Shown: one piece after another, positions 55,576 through 64,000 of the stretch
How the letters are laid out: every line of letters starts with the position of its first letter
Position numbering within the stretch: the stretch's first letter is position 1
The notes under the pieces: generated by a model
Database searches by the model: none
The model's input: the letters and a program-made list of their open reading frames with translations, nothing else
What the model was told of the DNA's origin: nothing
Position numbers and translations under genes: made by a program
Assembly (NCBI RefSeq): GCF_001672895.1
Contig: NZ_LZKP01000065.1
Coordinates: 22,105-86,104, forward strand
Source of the DNA: Mycobacterium sp. E740
GTDB lineage: Bacteria; Actinomycetota; Actinomycetes; Mycobacteriales; Mycobacteriaceae
Direction: 5' to 3'
DNA: 64,000 nucleotides

Positions 55576-55605
55576 CGGCGCTCACCTTCGGGTGGGCGCC
55601 GTTTT
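55576..55605 (+). terminator. Terminator after tuf with UUCG loop
   Basis: CGGCGCTCACC, TTCG, GGTGGGCGCCG, then TTTT: an 11-bp stem with one G-U pair, a UUCG tetraloop and a short U run. It lies 18 bases after the stop and is the end of the str operon. Confidence 0.9.
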
Positions 55606-55709
55606 CGTTGGCTTCGCGAACGTGAGACTGACCCGCACCCGTAACGCCCGCGACCATCGAGGCGATGTACTTCGCGTATGCCCTGATCGGGCTAGAAGGG
55701 TTGGGGCTT

Positions 55710-56573
55710 ATGTTCCGTCGTCTCACTACAGTTGCCGGCGCCGCCGCGATTGCGGGTTCGGCTCTCGTCGGCCTCTCCGGAGTGGCACAGGCCGCTCCCG
55801 CCTGCCCCGACGTGCACTGGTTCGGCGCGGCGGGTTCAGGACAGCGCACCGGCGACCTGACCGCGAATGCGGGTATGGGCGACGACATCTACCAGTCCTA
55901 CCGCGACCTGCAGCGGCTGGTGGAGCGCGACGGGCGCACGATCACCGCCGAGGCCGTCGAGTACCCGGCTGTCGCGGTGCCGAGCGAAGACGGCGGGGTC
56001 GGGGAGTGGCTGGGGTTCATGGGCAGCGTCGACGCCGGAGCGGCGGCGCTCGCCTCGCAGTACTCGGCGTTCACGCAACGCTGCCCGGAGTCGAAAGTGG
56101 TGCTGGCCGGCTACTCGCAGGGCGCGATGGTGGTGCACCGCAATCTGCACGCGGCGGGGATGAACCCGAACATGGTGGCCGCATTGTTGCTCGCCGACGG
56201 CGACCGGCTGCCCGCGGATCCTACGCAGAACATCGGCTCGGTCAGCAGTGTCCCGGGTGCGGGCAAGGGCGTCGCGCAGGACTGGCCGATCCTCGCGCAT
56301 GCTCCGAAACCGCTGCCGCCCGCTATCGGCGCCCGGACGATCAGCGTCTGCGAACTCGGCGACGCGGTCTGCGATTACAATTCCGACGCCGAAAAGGTGT
56401 CCCCCGTTTCGACGGTCATCCACACCAGCTATACGACCGCCGCGAGTGGCTACCGGTGGACCCAGCCGCTCTATCGGCTGCTCGGCCCGGCACCTGTGAA
56501 AACCCAAGGCCCCGAGGCACTTCCGATCACGCCGCTGGGTGCGACGACACCTCTGAACGCGGCGACGCCGTAG
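55710..56573 (+). CDS. Secreted cutinase-family hydrolase
   Basis: A 287-residue protein with a signal peptide (LTTVAGAAAIAGSALVGLSGVAQA), then the cutinase fold: PACPDVHWFGAAGSGQ, nucleophile elbow AGYSQGAM, and likely acid and His in the CELGDAVCDYN and HTSYTTA segments. Mycobacterial members are serine esterases or phospholipases (Culp-like) acting in the envelope. ATG 55710 is preferred; an earlier in-frame ATG at 55665 lacks a signal. Its 3' end overlaps the convergent MFS gene by 47 bp. Confidence 0.85.
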   Translation: MFRRLTTVAGAAAIAGSALVGLSGVAQAAPACPDVHWFGAAGSGQRTGDLTANAGMGDDIYQSYRDLQRLVERDGRTITAEAVEYPAVAVPSEDGGVGEWLGFMGSVDAGAAALASQYSAFTQRCPESKVVLAGYSQGAMVVHRNLHAAGMNPNMVAALLLADGDRLPADPTQNIGSVSSVPGAGKGVAQDWPILAHAPKPLPPAIGARTISVCELGDAVCDYNSDAEKVSPVSTVIHTSYTTAASGYRWTQPLYRLLGPAPVKTQGPEALPITPLGATTPLNAATP

Positions 56574-57927
56574 GCTTTCGCGCGATCCACAGCACGACTA
56601 CTCCGGCGCCGAAAAGCGGCACCGCCAGCACGGCGAGTATCGCGTCGATCGCACCGGCGGCCGAACTTCCGTTGCGCTGCAACATCTCCAGCACGGTCGA
56701 CGACACCGCCACACCGACACCGGCCATCGACACCAACGTCGTCAAGGTGACGCCGGCTGCCACGCCGGCGCGCTCGGGGCGCACCACCGACTGGGTCGCA
56801 ACGGTGGTGAACGCGTAGACCAGTCCCAGCGTCAGGCCGCACGCGGTCAGGGTGAGCAGATATAGCGTCCACCCGCGGGAGGCGGCGAGTGCGCCGAGGC
56901 TGAGCGCGGCGACGATCGTCATCGCAGCCATCACCTGAACCGGCGGACGGCGCGACGCAAGCCGTCCGGACAACACGCCGCCGATCGCCGCGCCCGCCGA
57001 CGGCCCGAGAAAGACCAAGCCGGCGCTCATCGGGTCAAGCCCACGCACCACCTGTAGGTAGACCGTGGCCAAGAAAATGGTGACCGCATAGGCGATGTTC
57101 GCGACGGTGCCCGCCACCACCAGCGTCGTGAATCTCGCGTTGCGCACCAGGGACAGATCGACCAGCGGCCAACGAACCTTCTTCTCCACGAAGACGAAGG
57201 CGGCCAGCGCGAGCAGCGCGCCGGCGAACGCGACCACCGTCGGCGCCGAGAGCCAGCCCCAACTGGGGGCGCGGTCGAAGCTCAACGTGAACAATCCGAT
57301 TCCGATACAGATCAGCGCCAGCCCCGCGGTGTCGATGCGGCGCGGCGCCGACGTGTCGACCGACTCGGTGATCGACAACGCCCCGATGGCCAACGACAGC
57401 AGGGTCAGTGGCACGTTGAGCCAGAAGATCCACCGCCAGCCGACGGTGTCAGTGAGCAGACCGCCGACCAGCGGGCCGGCGGCGTTGCCCAATGCCGCTA
57501 TGCCGTAAGCCAATCCGATCGCTCGGGCGGCCTTCGCGCCGTCATACGCGTTGCTCAGCACGCTGACGGACACCGGGAAGATCAAGGCAGCGCCGAGGCC
57601 CTGGACCGCCCGGAAGGCGACCAGCAGGGCCACCGAGGGCGCCACCGCGCACGCCACGGAGGCCAACCCGAACACCATCACGCCGACCAGCAGCGCCCGG
57701 CGCCTGCCGAAGATGTCACCGATCCGGCCGGCGGGGGTCATGAACGCCCCCAGCGCGAGCATGTAGATGCTGATGACCCATTGCAAGTCCGTTGCGCTGC
57801 TGCCGAAGTCAGCCGCGATGCGCGGAAGCGCGAGATTCATCGCGAAATAGTCGATCTGCACGCAGAACAGCGCCATCGCGACGGCCGCCAGCGTCCACCG
57901 TGACCGAGCAGTTGCCCCCGTGGCCAT
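56527..57927 (-). CDS. MFS transporter, DHA2 (EmrB/QacA) type
   Basis: The 466-residue membrane protein starts MATGATARSRWT and shows the DHA2 motifs: ALPRIAADFG, LQWVISIYMLALGAFM, GRIGDIFGRRRALL (motif A) and AVQGLGAALIFPV. It has about 14 transmembrane segments. It probably exports drugs or metabolites by proton antiport. The ATG at 57927 is the natural start; the frame is open further left but without transporter sequence. No regulator is directly adjacent. Confidence 0.9.
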   Translation of the reverse strand: MATGATARSRWTLAAVAMALFCVQIDYFAMNLALPRIAADFGSSATDLQWVISIYMLALGAFMTPAGRIGDIFGRRRALLVGVMVFGLASVACAVAPSVALLVAFRAVQGLGAALIFPVSVSVLSNAYDGAKAARAIGLAYGIAALGNAAGPLVGGLLTDTVGWRWIFWLNVPLTLLSLAIGALSITESVDTSAPRRIDTAGLALICIGIGLFTLSFDRAPSWGWLSAPTVVAFAGALLALAAFVFVEKKVRWPLVDLSLVRNARFTTLVVAGTVANIAYAVTIFLATVYLQVVRGLDPMSAGLVFLGPSAGAAIGGVLSGRLASRRPPVQVMAAMTIVAALSLGALAASRGWTLYLLTLTACGLTLGLVYAFTTVATQSVVRPERAGVAAGVTLTTLVSMAGVGVAVSSTVLEMLQRNGSSAAGAIDAILAVLAVPLFGAGVVVLWIARKPTASPRSEVSSHPAA

Positions 57928-58008
57928 CGCCCGACGATACGGCTCACCGGCGTCCGTTTGGCGATAATCTGACACCCACGTTGTCGACGACAGAAGCGGG
58001 GCAGGCAG

Positions 58009-58842
58009 ATGTTGTGGCGTTACATCAAGGTGCAAGCCTTCGTACTGCTGTGCGGGATCGTCGGCCCCATCTTCCTGGTGATCTACTTCGCGGCGGGCGC
58101 TGATCCGCTGATCAAGTGGATGTTCTGGACAGGTCTCCTGATCACCGCCGCCGACGTGCTGATCGCGCTGGGCATCACTGCCGGGGGCGCTCGATCGGCC
58201 GCCAAGACCGCCGCACTCGAGCAGACCGGGGTGCTGGCGCTGGCTCAGGTCACCGGCATCCACGAAACAGGCACCCGGATCAACGAACAGCCCCTGGTCA
58301 AGCTCGACCTGCAGATCTCCGGACCGGGAATCACACCGTTCGCCAGCCAGGACCGCGTGATCGCCTCCATCGCCAGGTTTCCGATGATCACCAACCGCAA
58401 ACTCGTGGCGCTCGTGGACCCGATGACCAACGAGTACCAGATCGACTGGGAGCGTAGCGCTTTGGTCAGTGGACTGATGCCTGCCACCTTCACGATCGAG
58501 GAGGACAACCGCACCTACGACCTCACCGGTCAGACGATCCCGCTGATGGAAATCCTGCAGATACTCAAGGCGAATCACATCAGCCTCAACAACATGGTCG
58601 ACCTCCGGTCGAATCCGGTTGTGCGACAGCAAATTCAAGACGTAGTGCGCAGAGCCGCCGCGCAGCAGACGCCGTCGAGCGCAGCACCGCCAACCACGAC
58701 GCCTCCGGCCGCTCCCGTGATCGCGGCCCCGGAGCCCTCCACCGCGCAGCGACTGCAGGAACTCGAGACTCTGCGTGCCACGGGCGCGATCTCGCAAGAC
58801 GAGTACACCGCGAAGCGCCAGCAGATCATCGCCGAGCTCTGA
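58009..58842 (+). CDS. SHOCT-domain membrane protein
   Basis: The 277-residue protein has two N-terminal transmembrane helices (QAFVLLCGIVGPIFLVIYFA and FWTGLLITAADVLIALGI), a cytosolic middle domain and a Pro/Ala linker. A C-terminal SHOCT motif follows (RLQELETLRATGAISQDEYT and KRQQIIAEL). SHOCT domains are short oligomerisation or scaffold elements. Function unknown. It is divergent from the MFS gene and lies upstream of the mycofactocin-related genes. Confidence 0.75.
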   Translation: MLWRYIKVQAFVLLCGIVGPIFLVIYFAAGADPLIKWMFWTGLLITAADVLIALGITAGGARSAAKTAALEQTGVLALAQVTGIHETGTRINEQPLVKLDLQISGPGITPFASQDRVIASIARFPMITNRKLVALVDPMTNEYQIDWERSALVSGLMPATFTIEEDNRTYDLTGQTIPLMEILQILKANHISLNNMVDLRSNPVVRQQIQDVVRRAAAQQTPSSAAPPTTTPPAAPVIAAPEPSTAQRLQELETLRATGAISQDEYTAKRQQIIAEL

Positions 58843-58894
58843 GCCGTCCCAGCCGACGGGACGGTACTAGAACACGTTCCAGTTCGGCTGTTAG

Positions 58895-59872
<978 letters not shown>

Positions 59873-59910
59873 TTCGCCGGGGTGGCGGACAAATCGCCAC
59901 GGCCATCGTG

Positions 59911-59916
59911 TAAGAA
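59911..59916 (+). promoter_or_regulatory. -10 box of the FAD reductase gene (leaderless)
   Basis: TAAGAA ends 8 bases before the ATG at 59924; there is no ribosome-binding site between. Confidence 0.35.
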
Positions 59917-59923
59917 ACTGCCC

Positions 59924-61099
59924 ATGACCACTTCAGGGGGCATCGTGATCGTCGGCGGCGGGTTGGCCGCCGCCCGCACGGCCGAACAACTACGCCGGTC
60001 GGAGTACACCGGACCGGTCACGATCGTCAGCGACGAGGACCATCTGCCCTACGACCGCCCACCGCTGTCGAAGGAAGTGTTGCGGTCCGAGACCGACGAC
60101 GTCACGCTCAAGCCCGCGGAGTTCTACGACGAGAACGACATCACCGTGCGTCTCGGCAGCGGCGCACGCTCGGTCGACACGGCGGCGCAGACGCTGACCC
60201 TGGCCGACGGCGGCGAGCTCGGTTACGACGAGCTCATCATCGCAACTGGCTTGGTGCCCAAGCGAATTCCGTCGTTTCCCGACCTCGCCGGCATCCACGT
60301 GCTGCGCAACTACGACGAGAGCGTCGCCCTGCGCAAAGAAGCCGCGTCGGCTCGGCGCGCGGTCGTCATCGGCGCCGGGTTCATCGGTTGTGAGGTGGCC
60401 GCAAGCCTGCGCAAGCTCGGCGTCGAGGTGTGCCTCGTCGAACCTCAGCCCGCGCCGCTGGCGTCGGTGCTCGGTGAGCAGATCGGCGGGCTCGTCGCGC
60501 GGGTGCACCGCGCCGAGGGGGTGGACGTGCGCTGCGGCGTGGGAGTCACCGAGGTGGCGGGCACGGACCGGGTCGAGAACGTCGCGCTGAGCGACGGCTC
60601 CGAACTGGACGCGGACCTGGTCGTCGTCGGGATCGGGTCGCGCCCGGCCACCGACTGGCTGGAGGGCAGTGGTATCGAGGTCGACAACGGGGTCGTGTGC
60701 GACGCTCACGGCCGCACCAGCGCCCCGCACGTCTGGGCGATCGGGGACGTCGCCTCATGGCGTCACGATCTGGGTCATCAAGTACGCGTTGAGCATTGGA
60801 GCAACGTCGCCGACCAGGCACGCGTCCTGGTACCTGCGCTGCTCGGGCAGGAGCCGCCGACCGCGGTGTCGGTGCCCTACTTCTGGAGCGACCAGTACGA
60901 CGTCAAGATCCAGTGCCTCGGCGAGCCGGAGGCCGACGACATCGTGCATGTCGTCGAGGACGACGGCCGCAAGTTCCTGGCTTACTACGAGCGCGACGGC
61001 GTGGTGGCCGGTGTGGTCGGTGGCGGTATGCCGGGCAAGGTGATGAAGGTGCGCGCCAAGATCGCGGCGGGCGCACCGATCGCTGACCTCCTCGGCTAG
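59924..61099 (+). CDS. FAD-dependent NAD(P)H:ferredoxin-type reductase
   Basis: The 391-residue protein has an N-terminal FAD site (IVIVGGGLAAART), PYDRPPLSKE, a second Rossmann motif for NAD (VVIGAGFIGCEVAASL), the FAD-binding VWAIGDVA and a reductase C-terminal domain. It resembles rubredoxin/ferredoxin reductases of dioxygenase systems. Placed between the SDR and the mft genes, it could pass electrons to or from the mycofactocin system; this is inference. Equivalent to Rv0688. Confidence 0.9.
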   Translation: MTTSGGIVIVGGGLAAARTAEQLRRSEYTGPVTIVSDEDHLPYDRPPLSKEVLRSETDDVTLKPAEFYDENDITVRLGSGARSVDTAAQTLTLADGGELGYDELIIATGLVPKRIPSFPDLAGIHVLRNYDESVALRKEAASARRAVVIGAGFIGCEVAASLRKLGVEVCLVEPQPAPLASVLGEQIGGLVARVHRAEGVDVRCGVGVTEVAGTDRVENVALSDGSELDADLVVVGIGSRPATDWLEGSGIEVDNGVVCDAHGRTSAPHVWAIGDVASWRHDLGHQVRVEHWSNVADQARVLVPALLGQEPPTAVSVPYFWSDQYDVKIQCLGEPEADDIVHVVEDDGRKFLAYYERDGVVAGVVGGGMPGKVMKVRAKIAAGAPIADLLG

Positions 61100-62382
61100 T
61101 GCTCGCCGAGGTAGAAGCGGGTGCCCTGGTCGTCGGCGCACAGCGCCGACTTCCCGTACGGCTGCTGTGACGGCTCGTCGATGACGGTGCCGCCCGCTTC
61201 GCGGACTCGCGCCACCGCGGCGTCGATGTCGGCGACGGTCCACATCGGCACGGTCACTGATCTCGTCGCACCGCCGGCGACGCCCGCCATCGGGTGTGCG
61301 CCCTGGACGGCCCACCCGTCGTCGATGCGGCCCGGCTCGAACGTCCAGAACAAGAACCTGGCGTAGAACTCCTTGAACGCCGCAGAGTCCGGTACCTCAT
61401 AGGTGATGTACGAAAGTTCGCCTGGCCCAGTCCCATTGAGGGCCGGTCGGGGGATGGCCCGCGAAGGCTGGAAAACGGCGAACGATGCGCCCGTGCGGTC
61501 CGTGGCCCCGCACAGCGTGCCGAAGTCGAACTCCTCGAGCGTGTCGACGGTGCCTCCGGCGGCGACGATCGACTCTCGCGCCCCCTGGAGGTCGGTCACG
61601 GCGTACGCGCAGAACAGCGTCGGCACGCCGGCGACGCTGTGGATGCCGATCCGTTGGTCGGTGTTGGTGACCTGGTGGGTGGCCGGGTCGTAGGTCCAGC
61701 CGAGAACGTGGCCGTAGAACGCGGCGGCCCGCTCGGCGTCGGGCGTCCATACCGAGACATAGCCGACGTCGCCGTGCTGGATCGGCACCGCGACGCCGGT
61801 GACGGGTCCGGTCAGCATCCACCGGTGCCCGAACGGGTCGATGATCGTCGCGGTGCGGTTGCCGTAGTTCTCGTACGGCTCGCGCTGCACGTCGGCGCCC
61901 CGTCGGCGCGCCCGATCCAGGATCGCATCGGTGTCGGGCACAGCGAGCATCAGGCTCACCGAAACCGACTGGGGCGCAGGCGCCTTCAACCCGATTTCGG
62001 GATATTCGTCGGCGAGGTAGAGCACCCCGTCGCCGATGGCCAGCTCCGCGTGACCGATACGGCCGTCGGCCATCTCATAAGGGGTTGCGACCACGGACGC
62101 GCCGAACGCCTGGACGTACCAGGCGATCGCGGCACGTGCGTCGGAGACCGCCAGGTACGGCAGCGCGGCGCTGCGGGGTACGGCGGGCGCCGGTTCGACC
62201 GACGGTTCGATCAGTTCTGCGATGGCGGTATCGGTGCCACTCATTTCCACTCCTCGGGTGCGATCGGGCAGTGACAGGGCCGACTCCAGGCGTGCCCGGA
62301 GTCGGGCGGCGAACGCCGGGTCGGGTGCGATCGGAAGGTCGTCACCGTGCAACACGGCCAGCGGATCGTGGCTGTTGTTCAC
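61096..62382 (-). CDS. Triple VOC-domain protein coupled to an ECF sigma factor
   Basis: The 428-residue product starts at GTG 62382, which overlaps the sigma-factor stop (GTGA) and has GGAAGGGAGG upstream. Residues 1 to about 47 hold a conserved-looking helix (PDPAFAARLRARLESAL). Then come three glyoxalase/VOC domains: about 70-195 (PhnB-like, FGASVVATPYE), 200-305 (YVSVWTPDAERAAAFYG) and 310-428 (YITYEVPDSAAFKEFYA). VOC proteins bind metals or small ligands; this one may sense a ligand for the sigma factor. A shorter start at 62244 (MSGTDTA) would lose the helix. Confidence 0.8.
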   Translation of the reverse strand: MNNSHDPLAVLHGDDLPIAPDPAFAARLRARLESALSLPDRTRGVEMSGTDTAIAELIEPSVEPAPAVPRSAALPYLAVSDARAAIAWYVQAFGASVVATPYEMADGRIGHAELAIGDGVLYLADEYPEIGLKAPAPQSVSVSLMLAVPDTDAILDRARRRGADVQREPYENYGNRTATIIDPFGHRWMLTGPVTGVAVPIQHGDVGYVSVWTPDAERAAAFYGHVLGWTYDPATHQVTNTDQRIGIHSVAGVPTLFCAYAVTDLQGARESIVAAGGTVDTLEEFDFGTLCGATDRTGASFAVFQPSRAIPRPALNGTGPGELSYITYEVPDSAAFKEFYARFLFWTFEPGRIDDGWAVQGAHPMAGVAGGATRSVTVPMWTVADIDAAVARVREAGGTVIDEPSQQPYGKSALCADDQGTRFYLGEH

Positions 62383-62903
62383 GACTGCCTCCCTTCCGGT
62401 TGCGGGTAGTGGGCGCGAAACGCCTTGCGCGCCCGCACCAGAAGCGCCTCGGTGGCGTGCACCGTTCGGCCGATCAGCTCGGCGCACTCGGGCACCGAGC
62501 AGTCGTCCAGGTAGCGCAGCGCCAAGACCGTGCGATGCTGCTCGGGCAGTCGGGCCAGCACGCTCTCGGCGACGATGCGGTCGAGTTCGCCCTCCCAGTC
62601 GTCGACCGGGTCGACGGGCTCGGGCAGTTCGGCGACCGGAGTGCTGAACCGGTCGTGGCGGCGGCGGTAGTGGTCGGCCAGCTTGTGGCGCGCCACCCCG
62701 ATCAGCCACGGCACGCTCATCGGCGGCGGAGCGGTCTTCCGCGCGGCGTCCATCGCCGACAGGAAGGTCTCCGACGTCAGGTCTTCGGCGGTTGCACGGT
62801 CAGCGCAGCGCCGGACGAAATATCCGTACACGACCGGCAGCGCCTCGTCGTACAGCGCCAGCAGTGCCCGTGGCGCGTCGGTGCCGTTCGGTTCGGCGCT
62901 CAC
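62379..62903 (-). CDS. ECF-type RNA polymerase sigma factor
   Basis: The 174-residue protein has sigma region 2 (ALYDEALPVVYGYFVRRCAD, AEDLTSETFLSAMDA, WLIGVARHKLADHYR) and region 4 (LARLPEQHRTVLALRYLDD and VPECAELIGRTVHATEALL). It is a stand-alone extracytoplasmic-function sigma factor; no anti-sigma with a transmembrane helix is adjacent. Instead the stop overlaps the start of a triple-VOC protein, suggesting that protein may take the regulatory role. GTG 62903 is the likely start. Confidence 0.88.
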   Translation of the reverse strand: MSAEPNGTDAPRALLALYDEALPVVYGYFVRRCADRATAEDLTSETFLSAMDAARKTAPPPMSVPWLIGVARHKLADHYRRRHDRFSTPVAELPEPVDPVDDWEGELDRIVAESVLARLPEQHRTVLALRYLDDCSVPECAELIGRTVHATEALLVRARKAFRAHYPQPEGRQS

Positions 62904-62947
62904 ACCCTTATCGTCGCCGCCGAGGCCCAAACTCCGACGCCCCAATC

Positions 62948-63544
62948 TCAGCCCAGCGCCCGCAGCCCGCCGGCGACCGTGTCGAACGCCGCGCCGAGTT
63001 CGGCAGCCAAGGGGACCGACTCGTCGGCGAGCCAGTGTTCGTAAGCCGAGAGCGCGACGCCCAGCATCGTCCAGGCCACGGTCTGCGGCACGAGGTCGGT
63101 GGCGGCGACGTCGAGGCGCTTGGCGACGAATTCCGCGATGACGCCTCGCCATCCGGCGTACATCGTCATCGAATACGCCTGCAGTGCCGCGGTCTGCAGG
63201 ATCACCCGCATGCGTCGGCGATGTCGCGCAGTCTCCGCCGCGTCGAACGTGTTGAACGCCAACAACGCCGTGCGGAGCGCCTCACCGATCGGCACGCTGG
63301 GGTCGAGGTCGGCCAGCAGGTCGCGCATGCGCGCCAGATGCGCGTCGAAATCACCCCACGGCAAGGCGTTCTTGGAGGGGTAGTAGCGGAACAGTGTGCG
63401 ACGGGCGATGCCCGCGGCCTCGGCGATGTCTTCCACGCTGACGTCCTCGAAACCCTGCGCGGCGAACAGGTCGATGGCCACGTTGCTGATGTGGTCCCAC
63501 GTCGTCGAGCGCCGGCGGCCCACGCGGTGCTGGTCTGGCACCAT
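62948..63544 (-). CDS. mftR: MftR, TetR-family regulator of mycofactocin genes
   Basis: The 198-residue protein has the MftR-type DNA-binding domain ([40 protein letters not shown]) with a family-typical [15 protein letters not shown] region. MftR represses the mycofactocin biosynthesis operon and responds to long-chain acyl-CoA in studied species. It is divergent from mftA, with a palindrome between. ATG 63544 or a GTG one codon earlier; GGAAAGGGGG lies upstream. Confidence 0.93.
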   Translation of the reverse strand: MVPDQHRVGRRRSTTWDHISNVAIDLFAAQGFEDVSVEDIAEAAGIARRTLFRYYPSKNALPWGDFDAHLARMRDLLADLDPSVPIGEALRTALLAFNTFDAAETARHRRRMRVILQTAALQAYSMTMYAGWRGVIAEFVAKRLDVAATDLVPQTVAWTMLGVALSAYEHWLADESVPLAAELGAAFDTVAGGLRALG

Positions 63545-63565
63545 CACGAGCCCCCTTTCCATTTA

Positions 63566-63578
63566 GGCACTCGATGCC
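63566..63578. promoter_or_regulatory. Candidate MftR operator
   Basis: GGCA-CTCGA-TGCC, an inverted repeat in the 93-bp divergent region between mftR and mftA. TATTAT just to its right (63580-63585) could be the -10 of mftA. The role is inferred from position. Confidence 0.5.
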
Positions 63579-63637
63579 ATATTATTGCGATCTCGATCAC
63601 AGTTGTCGAGAACCGGTGAACTGGAAGGCGTAGCCGA

Positions 63638-63742
63638 ATGGAGAACCAAATGGAACCGAATCAGCAGGTGGATAACGACGAGCTGGTCACCGAGACCCTC
63701 GTCGAAGAGGTGTCGATCGACGGGATGTGCGGGGTCTACTGA
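63638..63742 (+). CDS. mftA: MftA, mycofactocin precursor peptide
   Basis: A 34-codon gene too short for routine gene calling. The product ends [12 protein letters not shown]. The C-terminal IDGMCGVY is the mycofactocin precursor signature, whose last Val-Tyr is decarboxylated and crosslinked by MftC and released as a modified dipeptide. The N-terminal part is the acidic leader bound by MftB. ATG 63638 (GGAAGG ten bases upstream) or ATG 63650. It is followed by mftB after 2 bases. Confidence 0.95.
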
Positions 63743-63744
63743 TC

Positions 63745-64000
63745 GTGACGCCGTCGACGGCGCCCGCGAAGGACGCGGCGTTCGATCCGGATCTGAGCTG
63801 GCGGCTGCACCATCAGGTGGCCGTGCGGCCGGAGCCGTTCGGTGCGCTGCTCTACCACTTCGGCACGCGAAAGCTGTCGTTTCTGAAGAATCGGACGATC
63901 GTCGAGGTGGTCAACTCGCTGGCTGACCACCCCGACGTCCGGTCCGCCTGCCGCGCGGCGGGGATCGACGACGCGCAGCAGGCGCCGTATCTGCACGCGC
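63745..64000 (+). CDS. mftB: MftB, mycofactocin precursor-binding chaperone (3' partial)
   Basis: The frame starts at GTG 63745 and runs off the window. The visible 85 residues (FDPDLSWRLHHQVAVRPEPF and GALLYHFGTRKLSFLKNRT) match MftB, a PqqD-like recognition protein that hands MftA to the radical-SAM enzyme MftC. mftC and mftD are expected beyond the edge. Confidence 0.93.
   Translation, partial: MTPSTAPAKDAAFDPDLSWRLHHQVAVRPEPFGALLYHFGTRKLSFLKNRTIVEVVNSLADHPDVRSACRAAGIDDAQQAPYLHA

Overview
The window is chromosomal DNA of a high-GC actinobacterium, almost certainly a non-tuberculous Mycobacterium/Mycolicibacterium. The RpoB and RpsL residue numbering, the mycolic-acid methyltransferases, the Mce ATPase gene mkl, the PE-PPE-type hydrolase, the EndoIV-FadE8-EchA4 block and a mycofactocin locus follow the order of M. 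tuberculosis Rv0638 to Rv0692 as I remember it. No tRNA, rRNA, insertion sequence, prophage or CRISPR array was found.

Layout. 1-2.5 kb: secE (5' partial), nusG, rplK, rplA. 2.7-11.2 kb: an accessory block absent from the M. tuberculosis order, with a secreted PE-PPE hydrolase, a dTDP-rhamnose cassette (rmlA, rmlB, and an rmlC-rmlD fusion), a giant LuxR-type ATPase regulator and a small unknown gene. 11.2-15.6 kb: two mycolate methyltransferases, a LipG-like hydrolase and an AarF/ABC1 kinase, all on the minus strand. 15.7-21 kb: a second accessory block with an MpaB-type oxygenase, TetR and WYL regulators, two DinB-fold proteins, a nucleotidyltransferase and an EEP-family phosphodiesterase. 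21-26.6 kb: a tightly coupled GH38 alpha-mannosidase / small protein / ROK kinase operon. 26.7-28 kb: the L10 leader with rplJ and rplL. 28.2-33.6 kb: mkl, a molybdopterin oxidoreductase and a secreted alpha/beta hydrolase. 33.6-41.5 kb: rpoB-rpoC with two tandem promoter candidates and a strong terminator. 41.6-48.2 kb: a cupredoxin lipoprotein, endonuclease IV, a PAP2 phosphatase, and fadE8-echA4-paaX-echA5. 48.2-50.9 kb: paired DUF3060 and DUF3558 envelope proteins and a TetR. 51.2-55.6 kb: the str operon rpsL-rpsG-fusA-tuf. 55.7-63.5 kb: a cutinase, an MFS exporter, a SHOCT protein, a mycofactocin-type SDR, an FAD reductase, and an ECF sigma factor coupled to a triple-VOC protein. 62.9 kb to the end: mftR, mftA and the start of mftB.

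How it works together. The backbone is translation and transcription machinery with visible control elements: an L10 leader with an internal terminator, two-tier hairpins before rplA and rplL, and -35/-10 pairs before rpoB and rpsL. Envelope genes (mycolate modification, rhamnose supply, lipases, cutinase, Mce ATPase) sit between these operons. The right end supplies a peptide-derived redox cofactor (mycofactocin) next to an SDR and a flavin reductase that probably use or serve it.

Most notable non-gene signals: a ~62-bp imperfect palindrome present four times, each time at the 3' end of a gene and in the sense orientation; a 20-bp copy of the fusA terminus placed after fusA; palindromic operator candidates beside three regulators; and a series of genes whose -10 box lies exactly one leaderless distance from the start codon.
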